DNA from: Rhizobiaceae bacterium
GTDB lineage: Bacteria; Pseudomonadota; Alphaproteobacteria; Rhizobiales; Rhizobiaceae
Length of the DNA stretch: 64,000 nt
Reading direction: 5' to 3'
Assembly: GCA_028281105.1 (NCBI GenBank)
Contig: JANQKQ010000048.1
Location: 1-64,000 of the forward strand
In this document: positions 8,347 through 16,865 of the stretch, in pieces
Numbering within the stretch: the stretch's first letter is position 1
How the letters are laid out: each line of letters begins with the position of its first letter
The notes under the pieces: model-generated
The model's input: only the letters and a program-made list of their open reading frames with translations
The model's database searches: none
What the model was told of the DNA's origin: nothing
Program-made: the position numbers and the translations under genes

Positions 8347-9207
8347 CTAAGGATCAAACGCCACCCGAAACCCGGTATGCCCCGCCGAGGTATCCGCCGA
8401 GCGGCCCGAGCGGGCGGCGATGCGGTAGCGCCAGCAGTAGGAGCGGTGGCACAGGTAAGAGCCGCCCTTCAGCACCCGTTCGTCCTCCGCCCTGGCCTGG
8501 GCGTTGCGCGTCTTTGCGGCTTTCGACACCGAGCGCACCTTGAACCGGTCCGAGCACCATTCCCACACATTGCCGCTCAAATTGTGAAACCCGAGTGCGT
8601 TCGGCGCGAAGCTGTCGGCCGGCGCGGTGGCGTAGTAGCCGTCCTTTTGCGTGTTGGTTTCGGGAAATCCGCCCTGCCAGATGTTGCAGAAGATCGCCGC
8701 CTCGTCGTCGGGCTCTGCTTCCCCCCAAGGATAGCGCGCCGCATCCGGCCCGCCGCGCGCGGCGTGCTCCCATTCGGCTTCGGTGGGCAGCCGGCCGCCG
8801 GCCCATACCGCGTAGGCGGCCGCGTCGCGGTGGGAGATGTGAGTGGCCGGGTGGTCGGGGGCGTCGCGATAGCCGGAGCCGGGTCCCAGCGGCTGCGCCC
8901 AATTCGCGCCGTCCACTTTGACCCACCACGGCGCTTCTTGCGGGCGCGGGCCGTCGGGGCGCGGCAGCAGTCCTTCGAACACATAGGACCAGCCGAATTC
9001 GTCCGCGTCGGTGGCGTAGCCGGTTGCCTCGACGAACCGGGCGAACTGCGCCGCGGTCACCGCAAAGCGCGACAGCCCGTAAGGCTTGAGCGTCACCGCT
9101 CGCGGCGGCCCCTCGCCGTCGACCGGAATCTCCGGCCGGTCGGTGCCGATGTGGCTTTTACCGCCTTCGATCCAGATGATGTGGTCGCGGTCCATATCCG
9201 TGCGCAA
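8347..9207 (-). CDS. Formylglycine-generating enzyme (SUMF1 family)
   Basis: A 286-residue SUMF1/FGE-sulfatase domain protein. The C-terminal motif CHRSYC (253-258) keeps both copper-binding catalytic cysteines of genuine formylglycine-generating enzymes, and the flanking SYLCHRSYCWRYRIAARS and GFRVAFDP are very close to the FGE consensus. GGRLPTEAEWEHAARGG and SGNVWEWCSD are also family hallmarks. It should convert the cysteine of a type I sulfatase CxPxR motif to formylglycine. EgtB-type hercynine oxygenases are disfavoured by the cysteine pair. No sulfatase lies in the window. The gene faces the acid-sugar operon. An alternative ATG lies 4 codons downstream (9195). Confidence 0.88.
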   Translation of the reverse strand: MRTDMDRDHIIWIEGGKSHIGTDRPEIPVDGEGPPRAVTLKPYGLSRFAVTAAQFARFVEATGYATDADEFGWSYVFEGLLPRPDGPRPQEAPWWVKVDGANWAQPLGPGSGYRDAPDHPATHISHRDAAAYAVWAGGRLPTEAEWEHAARGGPDAARYPWGEAEPDDEAAIFCNIWQGGFPETNTQKDGYYATAPADSFAPNALGFHNLSGNVWEWCSDRFKVRSVSKAAKTRNAQARAEDERVLKGGSYLCHRSYCWRYRIAARSGRSADTSAGHTGFRVAFDP

Positions 9208-9281
9208 GTTTACACGCTGCCGTCCCGACCGTCAGGCGCCTGCGGAAAGAAAGTCACGTCGTGGTTAGGCGCAAGAACGGT

Positions 9282-10370
9282 TTACTCCAGCGTCACGATC
9301 CGGCCGGTCTCCATGCTCTCCTCGGCCGCCAGCACGATGCGCAGCGAATCGAGCGCGGCGTCCATGGATTCGCCCAGATCCAGATCCTCGCGGATCGCCT
9401 TGAGGAAGAATTCCTGCTCGCGGTCGCACAGTTCCTGGTGGTCCGGCTCGTCGTCCATGTTCAACAGTTCGTCGGCCTTGACGAATTCCCTGGTCTGCGG
9501 GTCGACGGCGGCATGGTGCAGGCGGATGGCGTCGGTCTTGGTGTGCTTGTCGATGTCGGCGGAGTCGGAAAGGTCGATATCCTCCCCGCGGGCGGCCTGA
9601 TTGGCGACGATGGAAACCGCGCCGCCCGGCCCCACCACGTCTTTGACGAAAAACGCCTCCTCGCTCATCATCGGGCCCCAGCCCGCCTCGTACCAGCCGA
9701 CCGAGCCGTCGTCGAAAGTCACGTGCAGGTGGCCGTAGTTGGGCTTGGCGGCGTCGGCCCACAATTTGGCGCCGATGCCGTGCACGCGCACCGGTCTGGC
9801 GCCGGTCAGCTGGCACATCACGTCCACATAATGAACGCCGCAATCCACGACCGGGATCAACGAATCCATCAGGTTCTTGTGCCAGGTCCAGGCCGGCCCG
9901 CTCGACTGCTGGTTGAGGTTGAGGCGCATCACTAAAGGCTTGCCGAGCGTCTTGCCGATCTCGATGAACTTCATCCAGGACGGGTGTACGCGCAGAATGT
10001 AGCCCAGCACCAGCTTGCGGTTTTTCGCCACCGCCGCGTCGACCACCTTGCGCGCCTCTTCGTTGGTGGTGGCGATGGGCTTTTCCATGAACACGTGGCA
10101 GCCGGCGTCGAACGCCTTCAAAGCGTATCGCGCGTGGGTGTCCGGCCAGCTGTTGATCGAGACCGCGTCGGGCCTGGTAGCGGCCAGCGCCTGCTCGTAA
10201 TCGTTGAACCGGTCATAGCCGGCCAGGTGCTCGGGCAGGTCGGTGTCCGCGTCGAGGGACCGGCTCATCAGGCCGGCGATCTCGAAACCGTCCAGTTTGT
10301 GATAGGCGTTGGCGTGGGACAGGCCCATATTGCCGAGCCCGACTACCAATACCCTGACCTTGTCCGACAT
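9282..10370 (-). CDS. Gfo/Idh/MocA family oxidoreductase
   Basis: A 362-residue NAD(P)-dependent oxidoreductase. The N-terminal Rossmann motif VVGLGNMGLSHANAY and the EKPIATTNEEA loop with its catalytic-type lysine are typical, and the C-terminal alpha/beta domain carries VDCGVHYVDVM. The start at 10370 was chosen because a clear GGGAAGG lies 7 nt upstream; a longer frame starts 10 codons earlier without such a site. Members act on inositol, glucose, galactose and related sugars or their derivatives. Position next to FGE and opposite the acid-sugar operon suggests a related sugar substrate. Specific substrate unknown. Confidence 0.8.
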   Translation of the reverse strand: MSDKVRVLVVGLGNMGLSHANAYHKLDGFEIAGLMSRSLDADTDLPEHLAGYDRFNDYEQALAATRPDAVSINSWPDTHARYALKAFDAGCHVFMEKPIATTNEEARKVVDAAVAKNRKLVLGYILRVHPSWMKFIEIGKTLGKPLVMRLNLNQQSSGPAWTWHKNLMDSLIPVVDCGVHYVDVMCQLTGARPVRVHGIGAKLWADAAKPNYGHLHVTFDDGSVGWYEAGWGPMMSEEAFFVKDVVGPGGAVSIVANQAARGEDIDLSDSADIDKHTKTDAIRLHHAAVDPQTREFVKADELLNMDDEPDHQELCDREQEFFLKAIREDLDLGESMDAALDSLRIVLAAEESMETGRIVTLE

Positions 10371-10432
10371 CACCGACCTTCCCGCCGCGCGCATCGGCAC
10401 ACGGTCTTAGCACCAAAACCCAGCCCAATCCC

Positions 10433-12415
10433 CTAGGAGGCTTTCGCCAACGCCTCGCTTTCCCGCGCCCGGCGCACGTCCGGCGGGACCGCCTCCTCGG
10501 TCAAGGCGGCGATCGCGTCCTCCAGGCTCATCGAGGTCTGCTCGCGCGAGCCCAGCCGGCGCAGGTTGACCGAACCCTCCTCCGCCTCGCGCGCGCCGAC
10601 AACAGCGATCACCGGGACGCGTGCCAGCGAATGCTCGCGCACCTTGTAGTTGATCTTCTCGTTGCGCTCGTCGCATTCGACCGTCAGTCCGGCCGCCTTC
10701 AGCCGCGCCGTCACCTGCTGCGCGTACTCGTTGGCCTCCGAGGTGATGGTGGCCACCACCACCTGCATCGGCGCCATCCAGAGCGGGAAGTGGCCGGCAT
10801 AGTTCTCGATCAGAATGCCCAGGAACCGCTCCATCGAGCCGCAAATGGCGCGATGGATCATCACCGGCTGGATCTTGTCGGACTGGTTGTCGATATAGAA
10901 GGCGCCGAAGCGCTCCGGCAGGTTGAAGTCCACCTGGGTGGTGCCGCACTGCCAGTCGCGGCCGATGGCGTCGCGCAGCACATATTCGAACTTCGGCCCG
11001 TAGAACGTGCCCTCGCCCGGATTGACCCCGGTCTTGATGCGCCCGCCCGATTGCGCCTCGATCGTGTCGAGCACGTCCTGGAGCACCGCCTCGGCGTGAT
11101 CCCACATGGCGTCGGTGCCGACGCGCTTCTCCGGGCGGGTGGCGAGTTTCACCGTGATCTCGTCGAAGCCGAAATCGGCATAGGTGGTCAGCACCAAATC
11201 GTTGATGCGGATGCATTCGTCGCGCAACTGCTCCTCGGTGCAGAACACATGCGCGTCGTCCTGGGTGAAGCCGCGCACCCGCATCAGCCCGTGCAGGGCA
11301 CCGGACGGTTCGTAGCGGTGAACAGCGCCGAATTCCGCCAATTTAACAGGCAGGTCGCGATAGCTCTTCAGGCCGTGCTTGAAGATTTGCACGTGGCCGG
11401 GACAGTTCATCGGCTTGATGGCGAAGACGCGCTCGTCCTCGGTCTCGGTGATGAACATGTTCTCGCGATACCAGCCCCAGTGGCCCGAGGTCTCCCACAT
11501 GGCCCGGTCGAGGATCTGTGGGGCGTTGACCTCCTCATAGCCGTGCTCGGCGATGCGCCGGCGCATGTAGGAGACCAGGTTCTGGAACAGCCGCCAGCCG
11601 CGCGCGTGCCAGAAGACGACGCCCGGCCCTTCCTCTTGGAAGTGGAACAGGTCCATCTCGCGGCCGAGCTTGCGGTGGTCGCGCTTCTCGGCCTCCTCGC
11701 GCATGCGCATATAGGCCTTCAGTTGCTTGTCGTCGGCCCAGGCGGTGCCGTAGATGCGGCTCAGCATCGCGTTGTCGGAATCGCCGCGCCAATAGGCGCC
11801 GGCCACGCTCATCAGCTTGAACGCCGAGCCTACATCGCCGGTCGAGCGCATGTGCGGGCCGCGACACAGATCCGTCCACTCGCCCTGCCGGTAGATGCGG
11901 ATCTCGTCATCCTCGGGGATCGCGTCGACCAGTTCCACCTTGTAGTGCTCGCCCTTGCCGGCAAAATACGCCTTGGCCTCGTCGCGGCCCCACACTTCTT
12001 TTGTGAAGGGCGCGTTGCGGGCGATGATCTGCTTCATCTTCTTTTCGATGACCGGCAGGTCTTCCGGCGTGAACGGCTCGTCGCGGGCGAAGTCGTAATA
12101 GAAGCCGTTCTCGATGACGGGCCCGATGGTGACCTGGGTGCCGGGCCACAGTTCCTGCACCGCCTCGGCCAGCACATGGGCGCAGTCGTGGCGGATCAGT
12201 TCCAGCGCGCGTTCATCGGTGCGGGTGACGATTTCGATCGCGCCGTCGGCGGTGATCGGCTCGGCCAGGTCGCACAGTTGGCCATCGAGTGCGGCGGCGA
12301 CCGCCTTCTTGGCCAGCGAGTTGGAGATGCCGGCGGCAATCTCGGCAGCAGTAACACCGGCTTCGAACTGGCGCTCGGAACCATCGGGAAATTTCAACGT
12401 AATTTGGGAGGACAT
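10433..12415 (-). CDS. thrS: Threonyl-tRNA synthetase
   Basis: A 660-residue full-length ThrRS. In order: the N-terminal TGS domain ([12 protein letters not shown]), the editing domain ([12 protein letters not shown] with the HxxxH-type site), the class II catalytic core with NCPGHVQIF supplying the zinc cysteine, [14 protein letters not shown] as motif 2 and [12 protein letters not shown] as motif 3, and a C-terminal anticodon-binding domain. It charges tRNA-Thr and edits mis-acylated serine. The ATG at 12415 follows AGGAG by about 9 nt; an in-frame TTG seven codons earlier is less likely. It is monocistronic, with a repeat-rich spacer upstream. Confidence 0.97.
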   Translation of the reverse strand: MSSQITLKFPDGSERQFEAGVTAAEIAAGISNSLAKKAVAAALDGQLCDLAEPITADGAIEIVTRTDERALELIRHDCAHVLAEAVQELWPGTQVTIGPVIENGFYYDFARDEPFTPEDLPVIEKKMKQIIARNAPFTKEVWGRDEAKAYFAGKGEHYKVELVDAIPEDDEIRIYRQGEWTDLCRGPHMRSTGDVGSAFKLMSVAGAYWRGDSDNAMLSRIYGTAWADDKQLKAYMRMREEAEKRDHRKLGREMDLFHFQEEGPGVVFWHARGWRLFQNLVSYMRRRIAEHGYEEVNAPQILDRAMWETSGHWGWYRENMFITETEDERVFAIKPMNCPGHVQIFKHGLKSYRDLPVKLAEFGAVHRYEPSGALHGLMRVRGFTQDDAHVFCTEEQLRDECIRINDLVLTTYADFGFDEITVKLATRPEKRVGTDAMWDHAEAVLQDVLDTIEAQSGGRIKTGVNPGEGTFYGPKFEYVLRDAIGRDWQCGTTQVDFNLPERFGAFYIDNQSDKIQPVMIHRAICGSMERFLGILIENYAGHFPLWMAPMQVVVATITSEANEYAQQVTARLKAAGLTVECDERNEKINYKVREHSLARVPVIAVVGAREAEEGSVNLRRLGSREQTSMSLEDAIAALTEEAVPPDVRRARESEALAKAS

Positions 12416-12561
12416 CGGATCGGGTCTCCTATCCAATCCCGCATACGAACGCGGGTGGGGTGGCGGAAATGATGAGGGGCGCTACGAGCGCCCCGCGGCT
12501 ATGTAGGGGATTTGGCCGGCTGGGGCAAGGTGGGCCGGTTTCCGGCTTTTTGCCCAATCTT

Positions 12562-12793
12562 ACCCCTCACCCCTAACCCCTCCCCGCAAGGGGGAGGGGA
12601 ATTGCGCCATGCCACCCGTTCCGCCGTCATCCTCGGGCTTGTCCCGAGGATCTAACCGCCCATCGGGTTCTGCGCCCCATCGGCACCGGGGTTAGATCCT
12701 CGCCACACGGGCGAGGATGACGCCCTGGGGATTGGGCAGGTGAGTTGCCACGACACCTTCCCTCCCTTGTGGGCAGGCAAAGAGGGTGGGGTG
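12562..12793. repeat. Composite nested palindromic intergenic repeat, copy B
   Basis: This occupies most of the 402-bp gap between thrS and yidD and has the same plan as copy A: an outer CACCCCTAACCCCTCCC arm, a CCTCCCC/GGGGAGG hairpin, a 98-bp inverted repeat (12625-12722) with CGTCATCCTCG and CGAGGATGACG ends, then ACACCTTCCCTCCC and a closing GAGGGTGGGGTG. The 5' and 3' blocks are nearly identical to copy A while the central spacer differs. No gene was seen. Confidence 0.7.
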
Positions 12794-12817
12794 CGAAATA
12801 ATCGATAGCGGCGAGGT

Positions 12818-13228
12818 CTACCCCCGTCCCTTCGGCACCGGGTCATAGCCGTGACTGCCCCACGGCCCGCAGCGCGCGACGCGTTTCGCCGCCAGCCAGC
12901 CGCCCCGAGGCAGGCCGTGGCGCGCGATCGCCTCATAGGCGTATTCCGAGCAGGTGGGCTGATGGCGGCAGGCATTGCCGATGAAACCCGAGAGCGCCAG
13001 CTGGTAGAGCCGAATGAGCGCGGTGCCGAAAACCCGGCCCGGCGTACGCGGCCATCGCCCCTGCCAGTTGCGCGACATTGTGCTTTGTTTTGAATCGGTT
13101 GGCCGGTCCATCTCACGATCTGATTCACCATTCTCATGTATCGATTCGGCTTGTTCATGTTTTGATTCAAGCCGCTCGGAAGCTGAATCGACGCCGCGAT
13201 CCATCGGCTCTTGCGCCCCGGGCCGCAT
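12818..13228 (-). CDS. yidD: Membrane protein insertion efficiency factor YidD with heptad-repeat extension
   Basis: The C-terminal 86 residues (from MSRNWQGRWP) are a typical YidD: IRLYQLALSGFIGNACRHQP, PTCSEYAYEAI and the closing GCGPWGSHGYDPVP-like cysteine-rich end, thought to help YidC insert membrane proteins. The frame stays open for another 50 residues upstream to an ATG at 13228 that overlaps the TGA of the IscU-like gene by one base. That stretch encodes four heptads of the form D/E-S-x-x-E-x-x, which argues that it is translated. If not, the start is the ATG at 13078. Domain sure, start debatable. Confidence 0.85.
   Translation of the reverse strand: MRPGAQEPMDRGVDSASERLESKHEQAESIHENGESDREMDRPTDSKQSTMSRNWQGRWPRTPGRVFGTALIRLYQLALSGFIGNACRHQPTCSEYAYEAIARHGLPRGGWLAAKRVARCGPWGSHGYDPVPKGRG
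13122..13189. repeat. 21-bp tandem repeat with a GANTC site in each unit
   Basis: GANTC sites start at 13122, 13143, 13164 and 13185, exactly 21 bp apart, with a fifth at 13092. The repeat keeps the yidD reading frame and encodes the heptads D14-S15, E21-S22, E28-S29 and E35-S36 of the extension. GANTC is the recognition sequence of the alphaproteobacterial methylase CcrM. Confidence 0.75.
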
Positions 13229-13683
13229 CACTCGGCGGCGCTGGCGGCGGCCTCGATCTGGTCGAGGCAGTCGACCACCGCGTCGAAGGTGAGCAGGGTG
13301 GAGGCGTGGCGCGCCTTGTAGTCGCGCACCGGCTCGAGATAGCGGAACTCGGCAAACCTGCCGTCGGGCGGCGGGCCGCCTTCCTTGAGCATGGCGATCA
13401 TGGTCTGGCGCAGTTGCCGCAATTCGTCCGGCGAACGGCCGATGATGGTGCGCGCCATGATCGACGACGACGCCTGGCCCAGCGCGCAGGCTTTGACCTC
13501 GTGGGCGAAGTCGCTCACCACCGGCCCGTCCGGTCCCGGCTCCAGGGCCAGATCGACCACCACCGTCGAGCCGCACAGTTTCGAGTGAGCCTTGGCGGAA
13601 GCCTGCGGGCGATCGAGCCGCCCCACCCGCTCGATGTTGCCGGCATAGTCGAGAATCTTCGAGTTGTAGACTGAATCGAGCAT
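13228..13683 (-). CDS. IscU/NifU-like iron-sulfur cluster assembly scaffold protein
   Basis: A 151-residue IscU-fold protein. LCGSTVVVDL near residue 36 and KACALGQASSSIM near residue 69 match the first two conserved cysteine regions of Fe-S scaffolds. The third cysteine is offset (VVDCLDQ near 140), unlike canonical IscU. In related genomes this gene sits between yidD and folE, as here. It may scaffold or carry Fe-S clusters. The weak third site leaves room for a different binding role. Confidence 0.75.
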   Translation of the reverse strand: MLDSVYNSKILDYAGNIERVGRLDRPQASAKAHSKLCGSTVVVDLALEPGPDGPVVSDFAHEVKACALGQASSSIMARTIIGRSPDELRQLRQTMIAMLKEGGPPPDGRFAEFRYLEPVRDYKARHASTLLTFDAVVDCLDQIEAAASAAE

Positions 13684-13782
13684 GTTCGCTTCTCGGGACC
13701 GGTGGCGCCGGCCGCCGGTTCAATATAGGTGTTCACGCCCGTTTGGTCGATATCAGGCCAGTCGAACGGCGCGGCCAAGGGA

Positions 13783-13821
13783 TTGTGTAAGACCGGCAAG
13801 CTTCTATATTAGCTGCCGGTC
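13783..13821 (+). promoter_or_regulatory. Candidate folE promoter with overlapping dyad
   Basis: TTGTGT (13783-13788) and TATATT (13805-13810) are 16 nt apart and would serve folE. An imperfect inverted repeat, GACCGGCAAGCT (13791-13802) and AGCTGCCGGTC (13811-13821), differs only by one bulged base and straddles the -10 element. It is placed like a repressor operator or an RNA hairpin at the transcript start. Confidence 0.4.
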
Positions 13822-13880
13822 GGCGATGGGACCCCAAGCCCGACACGTTTCACAAGCAGAGAAGATCGCAAGGCGCGCAG

Positions 13881-14528
13881 ATGAGCAAGATCGACATGGA
13901 CACGATCCTCGAGGGCCTGGAACGCGAGGAGCGCACCATCCTGGCTAAGTCCGAACGGCCGAGCCAGGAACAGGTTGAAGACGCCGTGCGCGTCTTGCTG
14001 CGCTGGATGGGTGAGGACGTCACCCGCGAAGGGCTGGTCGACACGCCTTCGCGCGTCGCGCGCGCCTATGGCGAAATGTTCGGCGGCTACGACCAGGATC
14101 CCGCCGACGTGCTGGGCCGCACCTTCCAGGAGGTCGGCGGCTATGACGACATGGTGCTGGTCAAGGACATTTCCTTCCACTCCCACTGCGAGCACCACCT
14201 GGTGCCGATCATCGGGCGCGCCCATGTGGCCTATCTGCCGGACGGGCGCGTGCTGGGCCTGTCGAAGATCGCCCGCGTCGTCGACATCTACGCGCGGCGG
14301 CTACAGACCCAGGAGAATATGACCGCCCAGATCGCCCACGTGATCGACGAGGTGCTCAAGCCGCGCGGCGTGGCCGTGATGATCGAGGCCGAGCATCTGT
14401 GCATGGCCATGCGCGGCATCCGCAAGCCGTCGTCGTCGACGGCGACCACCTGCTTCACCGGCGGTTTCCGCGACGATCCGGGCGAACAGGCGAACTTCAT
14501 CGCCATGGTCCGCACGGGCAAGGATTGA
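13881..14528 (+). CDS. folE: GTP cyclohydrolase I, type IA
   Basis: A 215-residue FolE of normal length. The zinc ligands are Cys103 and His106 in SHCEHHLVP and Cys174 in [23 protein letters not shown] near 181 is the conserved substrate loop. It converts GTP to 7,8-dihydroneopterin triphosphate at the head of folate, and possibly queuosine, biosynthesis. The start follows AAGGCGCGC. hisI follows after a short gap on the same strand, an arrangement common in Hyphomicrobiales. Confidence 0.96.
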   Translation: MSKIDMDTILEGLEREERTILAKSERPSQEQVEDAVRVLLRWMGEDVTREGLVDTPSRVARAYGEMFGGYDQDPADVLGRTFQEVGGYDDMVLVKDISFHSHCEHHLVPIIGRAHVAYLPDGRVLGLSKIARVVDIYARRLQTQENMTAQIAHVIDEVLKPRGVAVMIEAEHLCMAMRGIRKPSSSTATTCFTGGFRDDPGEQANFIAMVRTGKD

Positions 14529-14539
14529 GCGGGCTTATC

Positions 14540-14938
14540 GTGGCCTTCCCCGCCCCCGGCGACAAAGCGGAGTTGGAATCGGGTTCGACCCTGTCGCCGA
14601 AGTTCGACGCGGCCGGGCTGGTGACCGCCGTCGTCACCGATGCGACGAGCGGCGAAGTGCTGATGGTCGCGCACATGAACGATGTAGCGTTGGACAAGAC
14701 CATCGAAACCGGCCAGGCCCACTACTGGAGCCGCTCGCGCGGTGAGCTTTGGCGCAAGGGGGAAACTTCCGGCAACACCCAGACCGTCATCGAGATGTGG
14801 GTGGACTGCGACCAGGACGCGGTGTGGCTAAAGGTTGAGATGGCTGGACCGGCTTGTCACACCGGCGAGCGCTCGTGTTTTTATCGGCGGCTTGAAGGTC
14901 GGGATGGTAAGGTCGAGTTGGTGCAAAGTGGTGGTTAG
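14540..14938 (+). CDS. hisI: Phosphoribosyl-AMP cyclohydrolase
   Basis: A 132-residue HisI when begun at the GTG at 14540, which matches the family length. The frame runs further upstream into folE. An in-frame TTG at 14525 overlaps the folE stop but lacks a spaced ribosome binding site. The metal site DCDQD (89-93), with zinc-type cysteines 90, 106 and 113 (CHTGERSC), and the [18 protein letters not shown] block are all present. It opens the adenine ring of phosphoribosyl-AMP in histidine synthesis. No HisE domain is fused. Confidence 0.93.
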   Translation: MAFPAPGDKAELESGSTLSPKFDAAGLVTAVVTDATSGEVLMVAHMNDVALDKTIETGQAHYWSRSRGELWRKGETSGNTQTVIEMWVDCDQDAVWLKVEMAGPACHTGERSCFYRRLEGRDGKVELVQSGG

Positions 14939-15008
14939 TCGGCGGCGGCCTCACACCCTTTAGCCTACGGGTTTCTCACCCGCACCAGATATCAGCGGAA
15001 GGAAAAGC

Positions 15009-15836
15009 GTGCCCGAAGTCAACTCCTGGAAACAAGCGTTTGAATGGGGGGAGCGTTTTGTCTTCTCAATCATTGGTCTCGGACTGATCGCTTGGGCTCT
15101 TAGGTTGATTTATATCGGCCAGATCACTGACGCGGGCATCGTTTTCGGCCTTGGGTTTTTGAGCTCGATCTATGCGAATGTGGCGCGTTTCAAACGCTTC
15201 AAAGGGCTTGGGTTTGAAGCGGAGCTTTGGGAGGACAAGCAGAAGGAAGCAGCCGATCTGATTGAGCGGTTGCGTGAGGTTGTCTCAATCTACACCCGTG
15301 AAGTCATACTTCTGAAGGTTAAAGCCGGTCGATGGGGTCGCGTGGCGGACTGGGAGGAGCGTTGGAAGCTATTTGATGATCTCGGCACTCAGCACAGTGT
15401 ACTTGGGCAGGAAATAGATTTCACTGATACCAAGAAGGAAATGGATGACTACTTCTTGTTTGACATGACGATGCCCCAAATACGAGAAATCAAAAAAGTC
15501 ATGTCAGAGGGGAAAGCAGCGGCCGGGCAGAAATTGGACCAAGAATTTCCGAACCCAATCAGGCAGGATGAAAGCTATAGAAGGCGGCTTGAGCAGTTCC
15601 GGAATATTGGCGACCACATCGAGAATCCCTTTGAAATCTCTGTCGAAGGTAACCTCGCTAGTCACGCCTTGGACCTTTTTAATAGTGGAAAGAAGCGTCT
15701 TCACACGGATTTCGCAGTAGACGTTGAAGTCGACCCAAAAGTGCTTGAGAGGCTCGAAGAAATCTCGAAGCTCTATCAAACTCGCCCGGTGAGGGTGACC
15801 GCCCAGTTGATTGGGTGGGCCAATGACAACGATTGA
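15009..15836 (+). CDS. Unknown membrane-anchored protein with soluble C-terminal domain
   Basis: A 275-residue protein I do not recognise. Two hydrophobic segments near residues 17-34 and 40-57 (FVFSIIGLGLIAWALRLIY, GIVFGLGFLSSIYANVA) form a probable N-terminal hairpin. A charged, helical cytoplasmic part of over 200 residues follows (EDKQKEAADLIERLREV, then YRRRLEQFRNIGDHIENPF). The GTG start is preceded by GGAAGGAAAAG. Codon use is visibly more AT-rich than its neighbours, and it lies between hisI and the patatin gene, which are usually close. Recent acquisition is likely. No toxin, nuclease or transport motif was seen. Confidence 0.7.
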   Translation: MPEVNSWKQAFEWGERFVFSIIGLGLIAWALRLIYIGQITDAGIVFGLGFLSSIYANVARFKRFKGLGFEAELWEDKQKEAADLIERLREVVSIYTREVILLKVKAGRWGRVADWEERWKLFDDLGTQHSVLGQEIDFTDTKKEMDDYFLFDMTMPQIREIKKVMSEGKAAAGQKLDQEFPNPIRQDESYRRRLEQFRNIGDHIENPFEISVEGNLASHALDLFNSGKKRLHTDFAVDVEVDPKVLERLEEISKLYQTRPVRVTAQLIGWANDND

Positions 15837-16332
15837 GAGGCTTCAGAGATGATTAAGCTGGAGCTCGGGGCAAACAAGCCTCAATCGCAATCGTCTTATC
15901 CTTAATGACTGTGAAGTGGTTTTGTTTCAGCATGGCAAGTTTGATCGGTCTTGTTCAAACCGCAAAAAACTTATCCCCACCCCCAGTACCTCCCGTACCC
16001 TCCACCCTATCGCCGTCTCACGCGAACGCCGTATGGGATCCGTGGCCATGTGGGAGGCAGCGACAGCGGAGCGGTGGAGCACGCATCACGGATGCATCGC
16101 CGCCTTGAAGCCTGACCGGCGTGGTCTACCCATCTGTCTTGTGCAGACGGCCACCAGCGTCGCTTGTCTAAAAATCTCCGCGCGGGGTGCTCTTTTGAGT
16201 GCCAATAAATAGCATTCGGCAGGCATTCGATTGAGCGCCCCGCGGTTTGCATGGTGCCCACGGTGTGGGTTTGGCATGACGCTGGTGCGGAATGCATCGA
16301 GTGAACGGTTTCGCATGTCGGCTCACCCCTTC
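15837..16332. other. Spacer without convincing genes
   Basis: About 500 bp after the unknown membrane protein. Short open frames overlap here on both strands but have no plausible start signals or recognisable products. The segment is less biased in composition than flanking genes and may be degraded accessory DNA. Confidence 0.4.
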
Positions 16333-16685
16333 TGTCCGCCATCGCGGACATCTCCCCCGCAAGGGGGAAATCAGGCCCGGGCGCTACCCACACCCTCCGT
16401 CATTCCGGCGAAGGCCGGAATCCAGGTGCGCTTCGGCAAACTCGTGGTGGGATGCGGAGTGGGGCATCACCCATCCCCCGTCATCGTCGGACTTGATCCG
16501 ACGATCCAGTGCCGGAAGCCTCTGGGTCCTCGGGTCAGGCCCGAGGATGACGAAGTGGTGGGCTCGCGGCACGAGCAACAAGCACCGAGCAAGCGGCGAC
16601 GCACCTGGATCCTGACCTGCGTCAGGATGACGGTGGTGGGCGGCGGCGCCTCGCCTGGCTCTAGTCTCTCGCCAGGATGACGGCG
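16333..16685. repeat. Cluster of dispersed-type palindromes (copy C)
   Basis: At least five hairpins in series: TGTCCGCCATCGCGGACA (16333-16350), a CCCCCGCAAGGGGG hairpin (about 16353-16367), a CATTCCGGCGAAGGCCGGAA hairpin (16400-16419), TCATCGTCGGACTTGATCCG (16481-16500) running on into a second arm, and TCCTCGGGTCAGGCCCGAGG (16527-16546) followed by ATGACG. Two further CAGGATGACGG ends lie at about 16624 and 16672. They belong to the same sequence families as the arms in copies A and B but are arranged differently. Confidence 0.65.
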
Positions 16686-16865
16686 GAGGTAAGGTTCGCG
16701 AGCAACGGCGGCCAGGCTCGGGATCCGACGCCGGCGGACCGATCTAAGATCGACGGCAAGAAGGGCCCCCACTCGTCGATCCCCCTTGACGCAACGATTT
16801 ATTCACCATTTGATTAGGTTTAGCGGCGCATAATGTTCAGGGTGGAAACCGCGCGGGAAACTCCC

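Noticed and set aside
8311..9600. A 429-codon plus-strand frame opposite the FGE gene
   Set aside because: Antisense to FGE, whose catalytic motif is unambiguous.
10631..12472. A 613-codon open frame on the plus strand opposite thrS
   Set aside because: It is antisense to a clear ThrRS; long opposite-strand frames arise from the high GC at third positions. The product is rich in His, Arg, Ala and Val and matches no family.
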